DNA of 52,704 bases from Chthoniobacter sp. (GTDB taxonomy: Bacteria; Verrucomicrobiota; Verrucomicrobiia; Chthoniobacterales; Chthoniobacteraceae). Numbering within the stretch: position 1 is the stretch's first letter; every line of letters starts with the position of its first letter. This document shows, one piece after another, positions 33,049 through 42,177 of this stretch. The notes beneath the pieces are model-generated. The model did no database searches. It was not told where the DNA came from and saw only the letters and a program-made list of their open reading frames with translations. The position numbers were made by a program, and so were the translations under genes. The stretch covers positions 1 to 52,704 of the forward strand of contig JAQGOK010000001.1 of NCBI GenBank assembly GCA_028293645.1, read 5' to 3'.

Positions 33049-35829
33049 ATGAATATGCAGGGAAACTCCACACCGGATTACGTGGGTATCGGCTTCGATA
33101 AAATCGGGCGCGATCTCAACTATCTCGTGGACTGCCTCGGCGAAGTGCTCCGCGAACTTGGCCTCGCTTCGTTGGCCGAACATCTCCCCTGGCGGGGCGA
33201 TCAGCTCACTCCGGCGGCCATTGAAAACCTGCCGCCGCAGCTTGGGCTCGTGTATTCCATCGCCTTCCAGCTCCTGAACATGGTGGAGGAAAACGGCGCT
33301 GCCGCGATGCGGTCATTGCGCGAATCCAGCGAAGGTCTGACCGCAGAGCGCGGCCTTTGGGGCCATCAACTTGAAGAACTCCAGCAGGCGGGTTTTTCAG
33401 CGCAGGAACTTGCGGCGATTTTGTCAAAGGTGCGCGTCGAGCCGGTGCTTACGGCGCATCCGACCGAAGCCAAGCGCCTGGCGGTGCTCGATCAACACCG
33501 GGCGCTCTACGCCATGATCTCGGCGCGGGAACGTGATAACATGACGCCTTCCGAAGGCGCGCTCCTCCGCGAACGGGTGAAAACTGCGCTCGAACGTCTT
33601 TGGCGGACCGGCGAGATCCTGCTCGAGAAGCCGACGCTCTCCGATGAGCGCCGCAACGTGATGCATTATCTGCGCGACGTCTTCCCTGCCGTGCTGCCGG
33701 AACTCGATGCGCGACTGCGTCTCGCGTGGACCGCCGCCGGTTTCGATCCAGCACAGTTGCGTGACGGCAATCTACCGCAAGTGCGCTTCGGCACGTGGGT
33801 CGGCGGCGATCGCGACGGCCATCCGGGCGTTACCGCCGAGATCACTCACGAAACTCTGGAGCGACTGCGCACGAATGCTTTGGTGGTCATCCATCGGCAG
33901 CTTTGCTCCCTGGAAGACAAACTCAGTCTTTCCGCCTGGATGCAGCCGCCGCCGGCATCGCTGCTGGTTCTGCGTGACGAAATCGCCGCGCGGCTCGGTG
34001 AAACCGGCCGGGTCATTCTCGCGCACAACCAGGGCGAACCGTGGCGGCAGTTTGTGGAGCTGATCGTGGCCAAGCTCCCGATCACCATCGCGCCACATCA
34101 GCTCACCGAACTTCGCGAAAGCGCCGGCCTTTACGGACACGCGAGCGAGCTCGCGCATGACCTGCAAGCCTTGCACGAGTCGCTCTGCGAAATCGGCGCC
34201 GAGCGCCTTGCGGAAAACGACGTGCGTCCGGTCATGCGGGCGCTTCAAGTGTTCGGCTTCCATCTGGCGCAGCTCGATATTCGGCAGAACTCGGTCTTTC
34301 ACGCCAAGGCACTCTCGCAACTCATGAGCGCTGCGGGAATCGACGGAACGGACTGGGAGGAATGGAGCGAAATCGAGCGGCTCCGTTTCCTCGAACGCGA
34401 GCTGCAGTCGCCTCGTCCATTCCTCCACGCAAGCGCCTCCGCGGGTCCGGAGGCGGACACTGTCCTGCGCTGTCTGCGGGTGCTCGCGAAGCATATCGAG
34501 CGTTACGGTGCGGATGGAATCGGCGCGCTGATCGTGAGCATGACGCGTCGCCTTTCGGACCTGCTGGTCGTCTATGTGCTCGCCCGTGAAGCGGGCCTCA
34601 CACGCATGCTGTCCGATGGGCCAGTGTGCGTTTTCCCGGTGGTTCCGCTGTTCGAAACGATTGGCGATCTTGATGCCGCGCCCTCCATTCTCCAGTCGTT
34701 TTTGGAGCAACCAATGACGCGGCGGTCGCTGGACTTTCTCGCGTGGAATTGGGGCCGTGAACGCCTGCCGCTCAGTCAGCAGGTGATGATCGGCTACAGT
34801 GACAGCAACAAGGATTCAGGCATTTTCGCCAGCCAGTGGGCCTTGCAAAAAGCGCAGTCGCGGCTGGCCGAACTCGGGCGCGACTCGGGTGTGCAGATTC
34901 GTTTTTTCCATGGCCGCGGCGGGACGATCAGCCGCGGTGCGGGGCCGACGCATCGTTTCCTGGAAGCGCTGCCGCACGCTTCGCTGAGCGGCGACATCCG
35001 CCTGACCGAACAAGGCGAAACCATCGCGCAGAAATTTGGGAATCTTCCCGCAGCGACTTTTAATCTCGAGTTGCTCGTGGCCGGCGTGACCGCGACTACA
35101 TTGCGGCACCGCCGCGATGGATCAGGTCTGCACTCGCTCGCGCCGCTTCTGGAACGACTCGCCGGCTCCAGCCAGCACGCCTATCGCCAACTGCTCGATG
35201 CCGACGATTTCATCACGTTTTACCGGCAGGCGACCCCGATCGATGCACTCGAACATAGCCGCATCGGCTCCCGCCCATCGCGGCGCACCGGCAAGCCCAG
35301 CCTTGCCGATCTGCGCGCGATCCCTTGGGTCTTCAGTTGGAGTCAGGCGCGCTTTTACGTGCCGGGCTGGTTCGGAGCGGGCTCGGGTCTGCAGTCGCTC
35401 GGCGAGGCCGATTTGCGTGAACTCCGGAGCCACATTCGCACCTGGCCGTTCCTGCATTACGTCCTCACGAATATCGAATCGAGCATCGCCAGTACGGATC
35501 GTGATTTGATGCACGCCTACGCGGAACTCGTGGAAGATCCGGCGCTTCGCGACCGCTTTCTGAAGTTGATCATGGACGAGTGGGAACTCACCCAGACGAT
35601 GCTCGAAAGCGTGCGCGGCAGCGCGATGGCCGATCGCCGTCCGCGGATGTTCAAGACGCTGCGCCTGCGAGCCGAAGCCTTGCGCGTGCTGCACCTTCAG
35701 GAGATCAGCCTGCTGCGGCGCTGGCGGGGTCTGCGCGCCGATGGTGACGACGACGCAGCCGAAGCGATGCTTCCCGAGTTGCTCCTTTCGATCAACGCGA
35801 TCGCGAGCGGTCTGCGCACCACGGGCTAG
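33049..35829 (+). CDS. ppc: Phosphoenolpyruvate carboxylase (divergent clade)
   Basis: 926 residues from ATG 33049 (or 33055); a longer frame to 32887 overlaps the SGNH gene. It adds bicarbonate to PEP to give oxaloacetate. Catalytic landmarks: LTAHPTEAKR with H137, the glycine-rich WVGGDRDGHPG (250-260), VVPLFETIGDL (531-541), MIGYSDSNKDSG (580-591) and the FHGRGGTISRGAGP loop (620-633). These differ from the textbook forms (SDSAKDAG, HGRGGTVGRGG), and the C-terminus is SGLRTTG rather than RNTG. The catalytic residues are kept, so activity is likely; the differences put it in a separate branch. Its stop shares CTAG with the convergent transglutaminase-like gene. Confidence 0.93.
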   Translation: MNMQGNSTPDYVGIGFDKIGRDLNYLVDCLGEVLRELGLASLAEHLPWRGDQLTPAAIENLPPQLGLVYSIAFQLLNMVEENGAAAMRSLRESSEGLTAERGLWGHQLEELQQAGFSAQELAAILSKVRVEPVLTAHPTEAKRLAVLDQHRALYAMISARERDNMTPSEGALLRERVKTALERLWRTGEILLEKPTLSDERRNVMHYLRDVFPAVLPELDARLRLAWTAAGFDPAQLRDGNLPQVRFGTWVGGDRDGHPGVTAEITHETLERLRTNALVVIHRQLCSLEDKLSLSAWMQPPPASLLVLRDEIAARLGETGRVILAHNQGEPWRQFVELIVAKLPITIAPHQLTELRESAGLYGHASELAHDLQALHESLCEIGAERLAENDVRPVMRALQVFGFHLAQLDIRQNSVFHAKALSQLMSAAGIDGTDWEEWSEIERLRFLERELQSPRPFLHASASAGPEADTVLRCLRVLAKHIERYGADGIGALIVSMTRRLSDLLVVYVLAREAGLTRMLSDGPVCVFPVVPLFETIGDLDAAPSILQSFLEQPMTRRSLDFLAWNWGRERLPLSQQVMIGYSDSNKDSGIFASQWALQKAQSRLAELGRDSGVQIRFFHGRGGTISRGAGPTHRFLEALPHASLSGDIRLTEQGETIAQKFGNLPAATFNLELLVAGVTATTLRHRRDGSGLHSLAPLLERLAGSSQHAYRQLLDADDFITFYRQATPIDALEHSRIGSRPSRRTGKPSLADLRAIPWVFSWSQARFYVPGWFGAGSGLQSLGEADLRELRSHIRTWPFLHYVLTNIESSIASTDRDLMHAYAELVEDPALRDRFLKLIMDEWELTQTMLESVRGSAMADRRPRMFKTLRLRAEALRVLHLQEISLLRRWRGLRADGDDDAAEAMLPELLLSINAIASGLRTTG

Positions 35830-36707
35830 CCGCGCTTGCGTTTGCCTGAACGGATTTTCGTCCGCTGGACCGGGTGAGTTCGCATGGTCGCGACCGGCGC
35901 TGTGGCCGTGGGCGATGCGCCGGCTAGAAGTAAGCTCGTCGCCCGGTGACGAAACGCGCCACCTTTGCCGAAAGAATAATAGGGAACGTAACGGCTCGAA
36001 GCCACGGAGTCAGCCGCCACAGGATCGGCGCGATCTGTCGGATCAAGAATCCACCAGCGATCTTCCGCACGCCAGTAAACCCAAGCATGACTCGTCTTCG
36101 AGCGGCGTTCGAGTTTGCCGATCACGTAAAGCGCGCGCGGGTCGCCGAGTTGTTCATAAAGCCAGAGCGCCTTGGCTTTGCAGTCTCCGGAGCGGCGCGC
36201 CTCGGTCACCTGCGGCGGCACCGCTCGGTAGGGGTCGGTGGCGACGTAGCGGAAGCTGCGGCCCTCGCGCATTAGCGAGCAGGCGACGAGCATGTCCGCG
36301 TCGCGCTCCGGCAGGTTCGCGATCACCGTGCGTACGGTCCCGAGATAACGATCGTACGGCGTGAACGCCGTCGGCTGAAGCGCGAGTTCCCGAGCGGCTT
36401 GCCCCGAGCTGGCAAGTGCGGGAGGGCGCACTTCAGCCGGCGGAACCTTCGGGAGGATGCGGCGCCTCGGGGAGGAAGATGGCAGCGGGAGATGGACCGA
36501 TGACAGTTCTGCGCTCGGCACCGGCGGAAACTCCGTCAGCTTGATGCGCGAAACTTTAAACAAAGACTGCTGCAACTCGTGGCTGCGCAACTCGCCGCCC
36601 GCGCCATTCGCACCGGTGCGGAACCGCGGTTTCGCCTCGGCTCGAACCGTGCCCAAGGCAAACATCGCGCAGGCGAAAGCGGGCATGAGAAAAGCACGAC
36701 GGTGCAT
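35826..36707 (-). CDS. Transglutaminase-like cysteine protein, secreted
   Basis: 293 residues with a signal peptide (AFLMPAFACAMFALGTVRAEA). The catalytic-type triad is visible in SGDCKAKALWLYEQL (C176), SHAWVYW (H207) and WILDPTD (D222), the order Cys-His-Asp of transglutaminase-like/BTLCP proteases. The N-terminal ~100 residues and C-terminal tail are Pro/Arg-rich with no motif; the tail is highly basic (THPVQRTKIRSGKRKRG). Likely a periplasmic cysteine protease or amidase. Stop overlaps ppc stop by 4 bases in opposite direction. Confidence 0.85.
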   Translation of the reverse strand: MHRRAFLMPAFACAMFALGTVRAEAKPRFRTGANGAGGELRSHELQQSLFKVSRIKLTEFPPVPSAELSSVHLPLPSSSPRRRILPKVPPAEVRPPALASSGQAARELALQPTAFTPYDRYLGTVRTVIANLPERDADMLVACSLMREGRSFRYVATDPYRAVPPQVTEARRSGDCKAKALWLYEQLGDPRALYVIGKLERRSKTSHAWVYWRAEDRWWILDPTDRADPVAADSVASSRYVPYYSFGKGGAFRHRATSLLLAGASPTATAPVATMRTHPVQRTKIRSGKRKRG

Positions 36708-36840
36708 GAGCGCGCGAGGCTAACGAGCCGCGGAGAACCTGACAACTGCTGCTTCGCCGGTGTGCATGCACGGGCATTCGCGCTCTCGTTGCTCGCGAGG
36801 ATTGCCCGCGGGCGAGCGGCGGCTAAGCTCCCGCCCGAGA

Positions 36841-37620
36841 ATGAGTCCCCTGCTCGCAGCTGCTGCCTGGATGGCGGAGCGCATCAAGATCAACCACGTC
36901 TCCCTCGAAACGCGAGATGGCCGGTCCATGTGGATCAAACGCCGACGGCCGTTCGCCGCGCCAGTGCTCTTCCTTGCGAATGGATTTTTCCGAGCCGTAG
37001 GGAGCCGCGTGCAGGCGCTCAATCGAATCGAAGCCTGGCAGCATTGGGAAGTGAACTGCTTCCAACAGTTGCATGGCGAACACTACCGCGCTTTCGCCGA
37101 TGGCCCGCGCGGCGTGGGTGCGGAAATGATGCCCGGTGCGCCGCTCTCCGATCCCTTGGACATGGCGCGGCTCACGACGCGAATGGCCGCAGCGGCGGGC
37201 CGGGAGTTAAGGCGTGCGCACAACTGGGAATGCGTGGAGCTGGGCGGTCGCTGGTCACACGGCGATCCGCACGCGGGGAACTTTCTATATGATCCCTCGG
37301 AGGATCGCGCGCGGCTCATCGACTTCGAAGTCATGCACGATCGCGACCTCTCCGCGGACCAGCGTCACGCCGACGACTTGCTGACCTTTCTCCAGGACGT
37401 CATCGGCCGCGTTCACCGCGACGATTGGGTGCCGTTGGCGCACGCATTTCTGGAAGGCTACGATCGGCCTGAGATCATACCAGCTCTGCGGCCGCAGCTG
37501 TTTGTGCCGCGCGGTTTGCCGCGGCTCTGGTGGGCAGTCCGGACCGCCTACCTGCCCCCGGCGGAGCTAGCCAATCGCCTCGGCACCCTCCGCGCCAGTC
37601 TCACGTTGACCTCCGTGTAA
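36841..37620 (+). CDS. Kinase-like (lipopolysaccharide/phosphotransferase-type) protein
   Basis: 259 residues from ATG 36841. The catalytic loop SHGDPHAGNFLYD (139-151, H-x-D-x-x-x-x-N) and metal-binding DFE (161-163) are of the aminoglycoside-phosphotransferase/KdkA/WaaP kinase fold. The N-terminal WIKRRRPFA segment carries the likely Lys of the ATP site. The protein is short of a full N-lobe. An LPS-core or Kdo kinase is plausible in an LPS-making cell, but the sequence does not prove it. Its 3' end overlaps the ferredoxin gene by 54 bp tail to tail, an unusual length. Confidence 0.7.
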   Translation: MSPLLAAAAWMAERIKINHVSLETRDGRSMWIKRRRPFAAPVLFLANGFFRAVGSRVQALNRIEAWQHWEVNCFQQLHGEHYRAFADGPRGVGAEMMPGAPLSDPLDMARLTTRMAAAAGRELRRAHNWECVELGGRWSHGDPHAGNFLYDPSEDRARLIDFEVMHDRDLSADQRHADDLLTFLQDVIGRVHRDDWVPLAHAFLEGYDRPEIIPALRPQLFVPRGLPRLWWAVRTAYLPPAELANRLGTLRASLTLTSV

Positions 37621-37965
37621 GGCAGCGCCGCAGCCGAGATCGTTCCGTGCGGAGATCCACTCACGGACGGGGTCGCCACCGATCAGATGCTGCTGCAGGA
37701 TGCGTTCAAATCGCGCCGGCGTGACTTCCCGATACCAGATGCCGTCGGGATAGACGACCAGCCACGGCCCGTTCACGCAAATCCGGAAGCAGCCCGCCTT
37801 GGTCCGCATCGCGCGCACGCCCGTGTCCTTCAGGCGTTTTTTCACGAAGTCCCAAAGCAACTCGCCCTCCCTCGCGCGGCAGCAATCCGGACCGATGCAG
37901 AGGAATAAGTGCCGCTGCGCGCGGGGCACGCCTGCTTTGGCCAGACCGTCTGCAAGTTTGCTCAT
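37567..37965 (-). CDS. Thioredoxin-like [2Fe-2S] ferredoxin
   Basis: 132 residues. Cysteines C23, C28, C29 (FLCIGPDCC) and C59, C63 (KAGCFRIC) match the four-Cys pattern of thioredoxin-like 2Fe-2S ferredoxins, with the extra C29; the [18 protein letters not shown] strand is typical. It could act as an electron carrier. The last ~25 residues ([23 protein letters not shown]) overlap the kinase-like gene and look unconserved. Divergent from argG (118 bp to its ATG). The closest relatives are often annotated simply as (2Fe-2S) ferredoxin domain proteins. Confidence 0.85.
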   Translation of the reverse strand: MSKLADGLAKAGVPRAQRHLFLCIGPDCCRAREGELLWDFVKKRLKDTGVRAMRTKAGCFRICVNGPWLVVYPDGIWYREVTPARFERILQQHLIGGDPVREWISARNDLGCGAALHGGQRETGAEGAEAIG

Positions 37966-38082
37966 GACCGAAGGCTACGACGTGCGCACGGTGCGCACAA
38001 TTACGGTTCCAATACGGCGGGCCGCATTCTTCGCAAATCCATGTTCCATCACCCGCAAGCCACCGCTAGAAAGACCGCCTCT

Positions 38083-39381
38083 ATGAAAATCGTTCTCGCC
38101 TATTCCGGTGGCCTCGACACGTCCGTGCTCCTCGCGTGGATCAAGGAAACCTATGACGCCGAGATGATCGCCTTCTGTGCCGACGTCGGTCAGGAAGACG
38201 AACTCGACGGCTTGGAAGCGAAGGCGCTGAGCACTGGCGCGAGCAAGATTTTCATCGACGATCTCCGCGAGGAATTCGCGCGCGATTACATTTTCCCGAT
38301 GCTCCAGGCGGGCGCGATTTACGAAGGGCAATATTTCCTCGGTACCTCCATCGCCCGGCCCTGCATCGCCAAGCGCATGGTCGAGATCGCCAAGGCGGAA
38401 GGCGCGGATGCGATTGCTCACGGTGCGACGGGCAAGGGTAACGACCAGGTGCGTTTCGAGCTGACCGCCGCAGCGCTGGCGCCTGAGCTGGAGTGCATCG
38501 CGCCGTGGCGGCAGGACCGTTATCGCGAACAGTTTCCCGGTCGCGCGGAGATGATCGCGTATTGCGAAGAGAAGAAGATTCCTGTGCAGGCGAGTGCCAA
38601 GAAGCCGTATTCATCCGATCGCAATCTGCTGCACATCAGCTTCGAAGCCGGCATTCTTGAGGACCCATGGTTCGACGCGAGCGCGGAGAAAGCGCGCGAC
38701 ATGTATGTGCTCAGCGTTTCGCCCGAAGAAGCGCCGGACAAAGCCGAGCACGTGGAATTGCTCTTCGAACAAGGCCTGTGCACGGGGATCGGCTATCACG
38801 AGATCGACCGCGTCCTGGCGGAACTCGGCAAGAGCGACGGCACTGTTTACGACGGGGAAAACTACGCGTTGCTCTCGCCGCTCTGGATCATGCGCGTGCT
38901 CAACAAGCTCGGCGGTCGGCACGGTTGCGGGCGCGTGGACATGGTGGAGAACCGCTTCGTGGGAATGAAATCGCGCGGGGTTTACGAGACTCCGGGCGGC
39001 GCGATTCTGCACTTCGCGCATCGGCAGATCGAATCGCTCACGATGGATCGCGAAGTGATGCACCTGCGCGATTCGCTGATCCCGAAGTATGCGGAGCTGG
39101 TTTACAACGGCTTCTGGTTTGCGCCGGAGCGCGAGATGCTCCAGGTGCTCGTCACCGAGACGCAGAAGAACGTCACCGGAGTCGCGCGGGTGAAGCTCTA
39201 CAAGGGCAACATCATCGCTGCCGGCCGCAAGTCACCGGTGTCGCTCTACAATCCGCACATCGCCACGATGGAGGCCGATCCGACCAAGGCTTACAACCAG
39301 AACGACGCCACGGGTTTCATCGCGCTGAATGCTTTGCGGCTGAAAGTCGCCGCGAAGGTGCATGGCCCCGCTGGCAGGTAG
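38083..39381 (+). CDS. argG: Argininosuccinate synthase
   Basis: 432 residues from ATG 38083; an upstream frame to 37909 is not homologous. Landmarks are the ATP loop [14 protein letters not shown] (4-17), [15 protein letters not shown]-type motif (here [15 protein letters not shown]), and [31 protein letters not shown]... It joins citrulline and aspartate to argininosuccinate. With argA at 12-13.4 kb it shows that arginine genes are scattered. argH is not in the window. Very short gap (36 bp) to the Uma2 gene downstream, same strand. Confidence 0.97.
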   Translation: MKIVLAYSGGLDTSVLLAWIKETYDAEMIAFCADVGQEDELDGLEAKALSTGASKIFIDDLREEFARDYIFPMLQAGAIYEGQYFLGTSIARPCIAKRMVEIAKAEGADAIAHGATGKGNDQVRFELTAAALAPELECIAPWRQDRYREQFPGRAEMIAYCEEKKIPVQASAKKPYSSDRNLLHISFEAGILEDPWFDASAEKARDMYVLSVSPEEAPDKAEHVELLFEQGLCTGIGYHEIDRVLAELGKSDGTVYDGENYALLSPLWIMRVLNKLGGRHGCGRVDMVENRFVGMKSRGVYETPGGAILHFAHRQIESLTMDREVMHLRDSLIPKYAELVYNGFWFAPEREMLQVLVTETQKNVTGVARVKLYKGNIIAAGRKSPVSLYNPHIATMEADPTKAYNQNDATGFIALNALRLKVAAKVHGPAGR

Positions 39382-39417
39382 TTTGACGCGTCCACCCGCC
39401 GCTCCTACGCTCCGGAG

Positions 39418-40023
39418 ATGAGCATCGTCCAGGAGAACCGTCTTTGGATCAGCCCCGAGGAGTACCTGGAAGGCGAGAAGCAAGCGACGCTGAAGCACGA
39501 GTATGTGGAAGGGCGCGTCTTCGCGATGGCTGGCGCGAACGCGAATCACGATCTGATCGCGGGCAATATCTACGGCCTGCTCTGGCAGCAGCTGCACGGT
39601 CGGAAATGCCGCGTCTTCAGCTCAGACATGAAGGTGAAGATCCCGCCCACGCTCCCGAATTGTGAGCTGACGTATTACTACCCGGACGTGCAGGTCGCTT
39701 GCAAACCGGAGAACGAATTCGACGAGTATTTTCGGGAGTATCCCGCAGTCATCTTCGAGGTGCTCTCGCCATCGACGAGTTCAACGGACGAGCGTGAAAA
39801 GAGGGCGGCTTACCTCCGGATCGACTCGCTCGAGCACTACTGCATCGTCGCGCAGGAGAAGATGGAAGTGACGGTCTATCGCCGCGCCGGCCGGAATTGG
39901 GAAATCATGCGGTGGACGCAGCCGGGCGATGTGGTGATTCTCGGCGCGATTGATTGCGAGCTGACACTTGGCCAGATCTACGAGCGGGTGACTTGGAAAC
40001 GCGCGAGTGGGACTGCGGCATAG
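39418..40023 (+). CDS. Uma2-family putative restriction endonuclease (DUF820)
   Basis: 201 residues. The family front is ISPEEYLEGEKQATLKHEYVEGRVFAMAGANANHDLI (~11-47), then the PD-(D/E)xK-type core: YYPDVQVACKPEN with D89, and the acidic/Lys block FEVLSPSTSSTDEREKRAAY. The fold is that of Uma2 proteins, named as putative nucleases; activity is rarely shown. Copies occur in large numbers in some cyanobacteria and Verrucomicrobiota. It ends with TAG directly followed by the ATG of the next gene. Defence, toxin or DNA-repair roles are all unproven. Confidence 0.88.
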   Translation: MSIVQENRLWISPEEYLEGEKQATLKHEYVEGRVFAMAGANANHDLIAGNIYGLLWQQLHGRKCRVFSSDMKVKIPPTLPNCELTYYYPDVQVACKPENEFDEYFREYPAVIFEVLSPSTSSTDEREKRAAYLRIDSLEHYCIVAQEKMEVTVYRRAGRNWEIMRWTQPGDVVILGAIDCELTLGQIYERVTWKRASGTAA

Positions 40024-40305
40024 ATGGCTGACTCACATCGGCGACCGGTCAGGCTCGGCTTCCTGGTTGTCCCGCTTCTGCTCCTGCCAATCGGGCTCAC
40101 GCAACTGCTTCCGGCGGGCAGCAGTAGTTTCCTTTTACTCGCCTTGACCTGCTTCGCTTCGGTCGCAGGCGGTTTCTGGTGGGGCGAAATGCGCGGGCGA
40201 TCCGAACCGAGCCGAATTGGATTGGGCTGCGTCAGCACCTTGGTGCTGCTCGTGACTTACCTGATCGTAATCTTCGGCGTGCTCGAGTTCCCCTTCGCCG
40301 ACTAG
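40024..40305 (+). CDS. Small membrane protein of unknown function
   Basis: 93 residues with three hydrophobic helices (~11-30, 35-52 and 68-88). No motif known to me. The start codon directly follows the stop of the Uma2 gene without a single spacer base, so translation is probably coupled and the two may act together. The stop is 19 bp before the convergent tsf end. Confidence 0.7.
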   Translation: MADSHRRPVRLGFLVVPLLLLPIGLTQLLPAGSSSFLLLALTCFASVAGGFWWGEMRGRSEPSRIGLGCVSTLVLLVTYLIVIFGVLEFPFAD

Positions 40306-40324
40306 CGCCAAAGCGCGCGCTTCT

Positions 40325-41176
40325 TTACGCCGCGAGGGACTCGCCGACCATGTAGCGGATGAAGCGCCGGATCACCAACTGATCGCCCAACGCCTTGCTC
40401 TTCTCCGCGACCAGCTGAGCGATGCTCTGATCCGGGTTCTTGATGAACGCCTGATCCAGGAGACACACGCCGCTGTAAAACTTGTCCATTTTCCCGTCGA
40501 TGATCTTCTCGACGATGTTCGCCGGCTTGCCCGGTGGCACCTGCTCCGCGTAGATCGCGCGCTCGCGCTCGACGGTGGCGGCCGGGACGCTGCTGCGATC
40601 GACGCTAATTGGATTCGCCGCCGCGATCTGCAACGTGATGTCGCGGACGAGTTGTTTGAAATCTTCGGTCGAGGAAGTCTCTTCCTTCGTTGCGCCCACT
40701 TCCACAAGCACTCCCACTTTCCCGCCCGTGTGAATGTAAGCCGCCACCGCGCCGGCATCGGTCACCTCGACGCGTTCACTACGACGAACGAGAATGTTCT
40801 CTCCGATTTTCTGGACGAACGCGACCCGGTCGCTTTCCAAATCCGCACCTGGATTGGCCGCAATCTTCTTCGCCACTTCTTCGGTGAATGCGCGGAAGCT
40901 GTCGTTCTTGGCGACGAAGTCCGTCTCGCAATTGATCTCCACGAGAACACCGACTTTGGCGCCGGAGAGGATTGCCTGAGCAATCACACCTTCCTTGGCG
41001 TCGCGATCTGCTTTCTTCGCAGCGCTTGCGGCGCCTTTTTTGCGAAGGACGTCAATTGCCGCCTCGAGATCACCATTCGTTTCCGAGAGAGCGCGTTTGC
41101 ATTCCATCAAACCCGCGTTGGTTTTCTCGCGAAGCGTTTTGACGAGTTGTGCGTCGATGACGGCGGCAGTGGACAT
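40325..41176 (-). CDS. tsf: Translation elongation factor Ts
   Basis: 283 residues from ATG 41176. The N-terminal UBA-like region reads LVKTLREKTNAGLMECKRALSETNGDLEAAIDVLRKKG, followed by GVLVEINCETDFVAKNDSF (EF-Ts signature) and the core and C-terminal subdomains. GDP exchange factor of EF-Tu. It follows rpsB on the same strand (105 bp gap), the usual rpsB-tsf arrangement. Length normal (~280). Confidence 0.97.
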   Translation of the reverse strand: MSTAAVIDAQLVKTLREKTNAGLMECKRALSETNGDLEAAIDVLRKKGAASAAKKADRDAKEGVIAQAILSGAKVGVLVEINCETDFVAKNDSFRAFTEEVAKKIAANPGADLESDRVAFVQKIGENILVRRSERVEVTDAGAVAAYIHTGGKVGVLVEVGATKEETSSTEDFKQLVRDITLQIAAANPISVDRSSVPAATVERERAIYAEQVPPGKPANIVEKIIDGKMDKFYSGVCLLDQAFIKNPDQSIAQLVAEKSKALGDQLVIRRFIRYMVGESLAA

Positions 41177-41281
41177 AGGAACGAGAGGGTGAGGGGTGGA
41201 AGACCTGACTTGGAAATGGTGCACTTCGGAAGAACCTCAATCTTCCGCGGGCAGCGCTGGAATCTGAACGGAGCTAAACGA

Positions 41282-42007
41282 TCAATCTCCGACGCCGGCG
41301 AGAGCGGCCTGCTCCTGCTTGCGCGCGCGGACTCCGGTCGAAATGATCGCGTCCACCAGCTTCTGCAACACGATGCGGATCGCGCGGATCGCATCGTCGT
41401 TGCCGGCGATTGGATAATCAATCAGCTCCGGATCGGCATTGGTATCCACGATTGCCACCGTTGGGATCTTCAGCCGTTTCGCTTCCGCGACCGCAATACC
41501 TTCACGCATCGTATCGATGATGATGATCGCGTCCGGCAGCTTCTCCATGTCCCGGATGCCTTCAAGATTCCGCTTCAGCTTCTCGCCTTCGCGCTTCACC
41601 GCGGCGATCTCCTGCTTGCCCATCTTGGAATACTCCGGCTGCTTTTCGAGGTCCTCGATGTAGCGCATCCGCGCCACGCTTTTCCGGATCGTCGTGAGGT
41701 TGGTCAGCGTTCCGCCGAGCCAGCGCTGATTGACGTAAAACTGTCCGCACGCCGTGGCGGCTTCCTTGATCGCTTCCTGCGCCTGTTTCTTGCAGCCGAC
41801 GAAAAGCACCTTGCCGCCACGCTCCGAGGTCTTCCGCAGAAATTCGGTCGCGCGGTCCAACTGGCCGACCGTCTGCCCGAGATCAATGATGTAGATCGCG
41901 TTGCGCTTCTCGAAGATGAACGGCTTCATTTTCGGATTCCAGCGTTTGGTCTGGTGACCAAAGTGGACCCCGGCTTCGAGAAGTTCCGTCATCAATTCAG
42001 TGGACAT
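41282..42007 (-). CDS. rpsB: 30S ribosomal protein S2
   Basis: 241 residues from ATG 42007. [66 protein letters not shown] and [38 protein letters not shown] are diagnostic for uS2. It starts the rpsB-tsf operon. The leader (about 42008-42177) would be where S2 autoregulates in other bacteria; no matching RNA fold could be confirmed. The divergent ebo genes begin 170 bp away. Confidence 0.98.
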   Translation of the reverse strand: MSTELMTELLEAGVHFGHQTKRWNPKMKPFIFEKRNAIYIIDLGQTVGQLDRATEFLRKTSERGGKVLFVGCKKQAQEAIKEAATACGQFYVNQRWLGGTLTNLTTIRKSVARMRYIEDLEKQPEYSKMGKQEIAAVKREGEKLKRNLEGIRDMEKLPDAIIIIDTMREGIAVAEAKRLKIPTVAIVDTNADPELIDYPIAGNDDAIRAIRIVLQKLVDAIISTGVRARKQEQAALAGVGD

Positions 42008-42177
42008 ACGTAGGCGTGCGAGCGTTTCGGGGCAGGAGAAAAATGGGCTGGAGGGATAAGCGCTCACCTTTCTGAACGCAACTGGAATCTTCCGGGAATT
42101 TTAACAAGCACCGAACGTCGATAAAGCGGCACCTCAAGCAGCCGTGATGCTGGCGCTCGCGCAGATTCCTGCTTCTC

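Noticed and set aside
42008-42177. S2 leader RNA autoregulatory fold
   Set aside because: The gap before rpsB is the right size, but I could not derive a convincing fold by eye, so it is not called.
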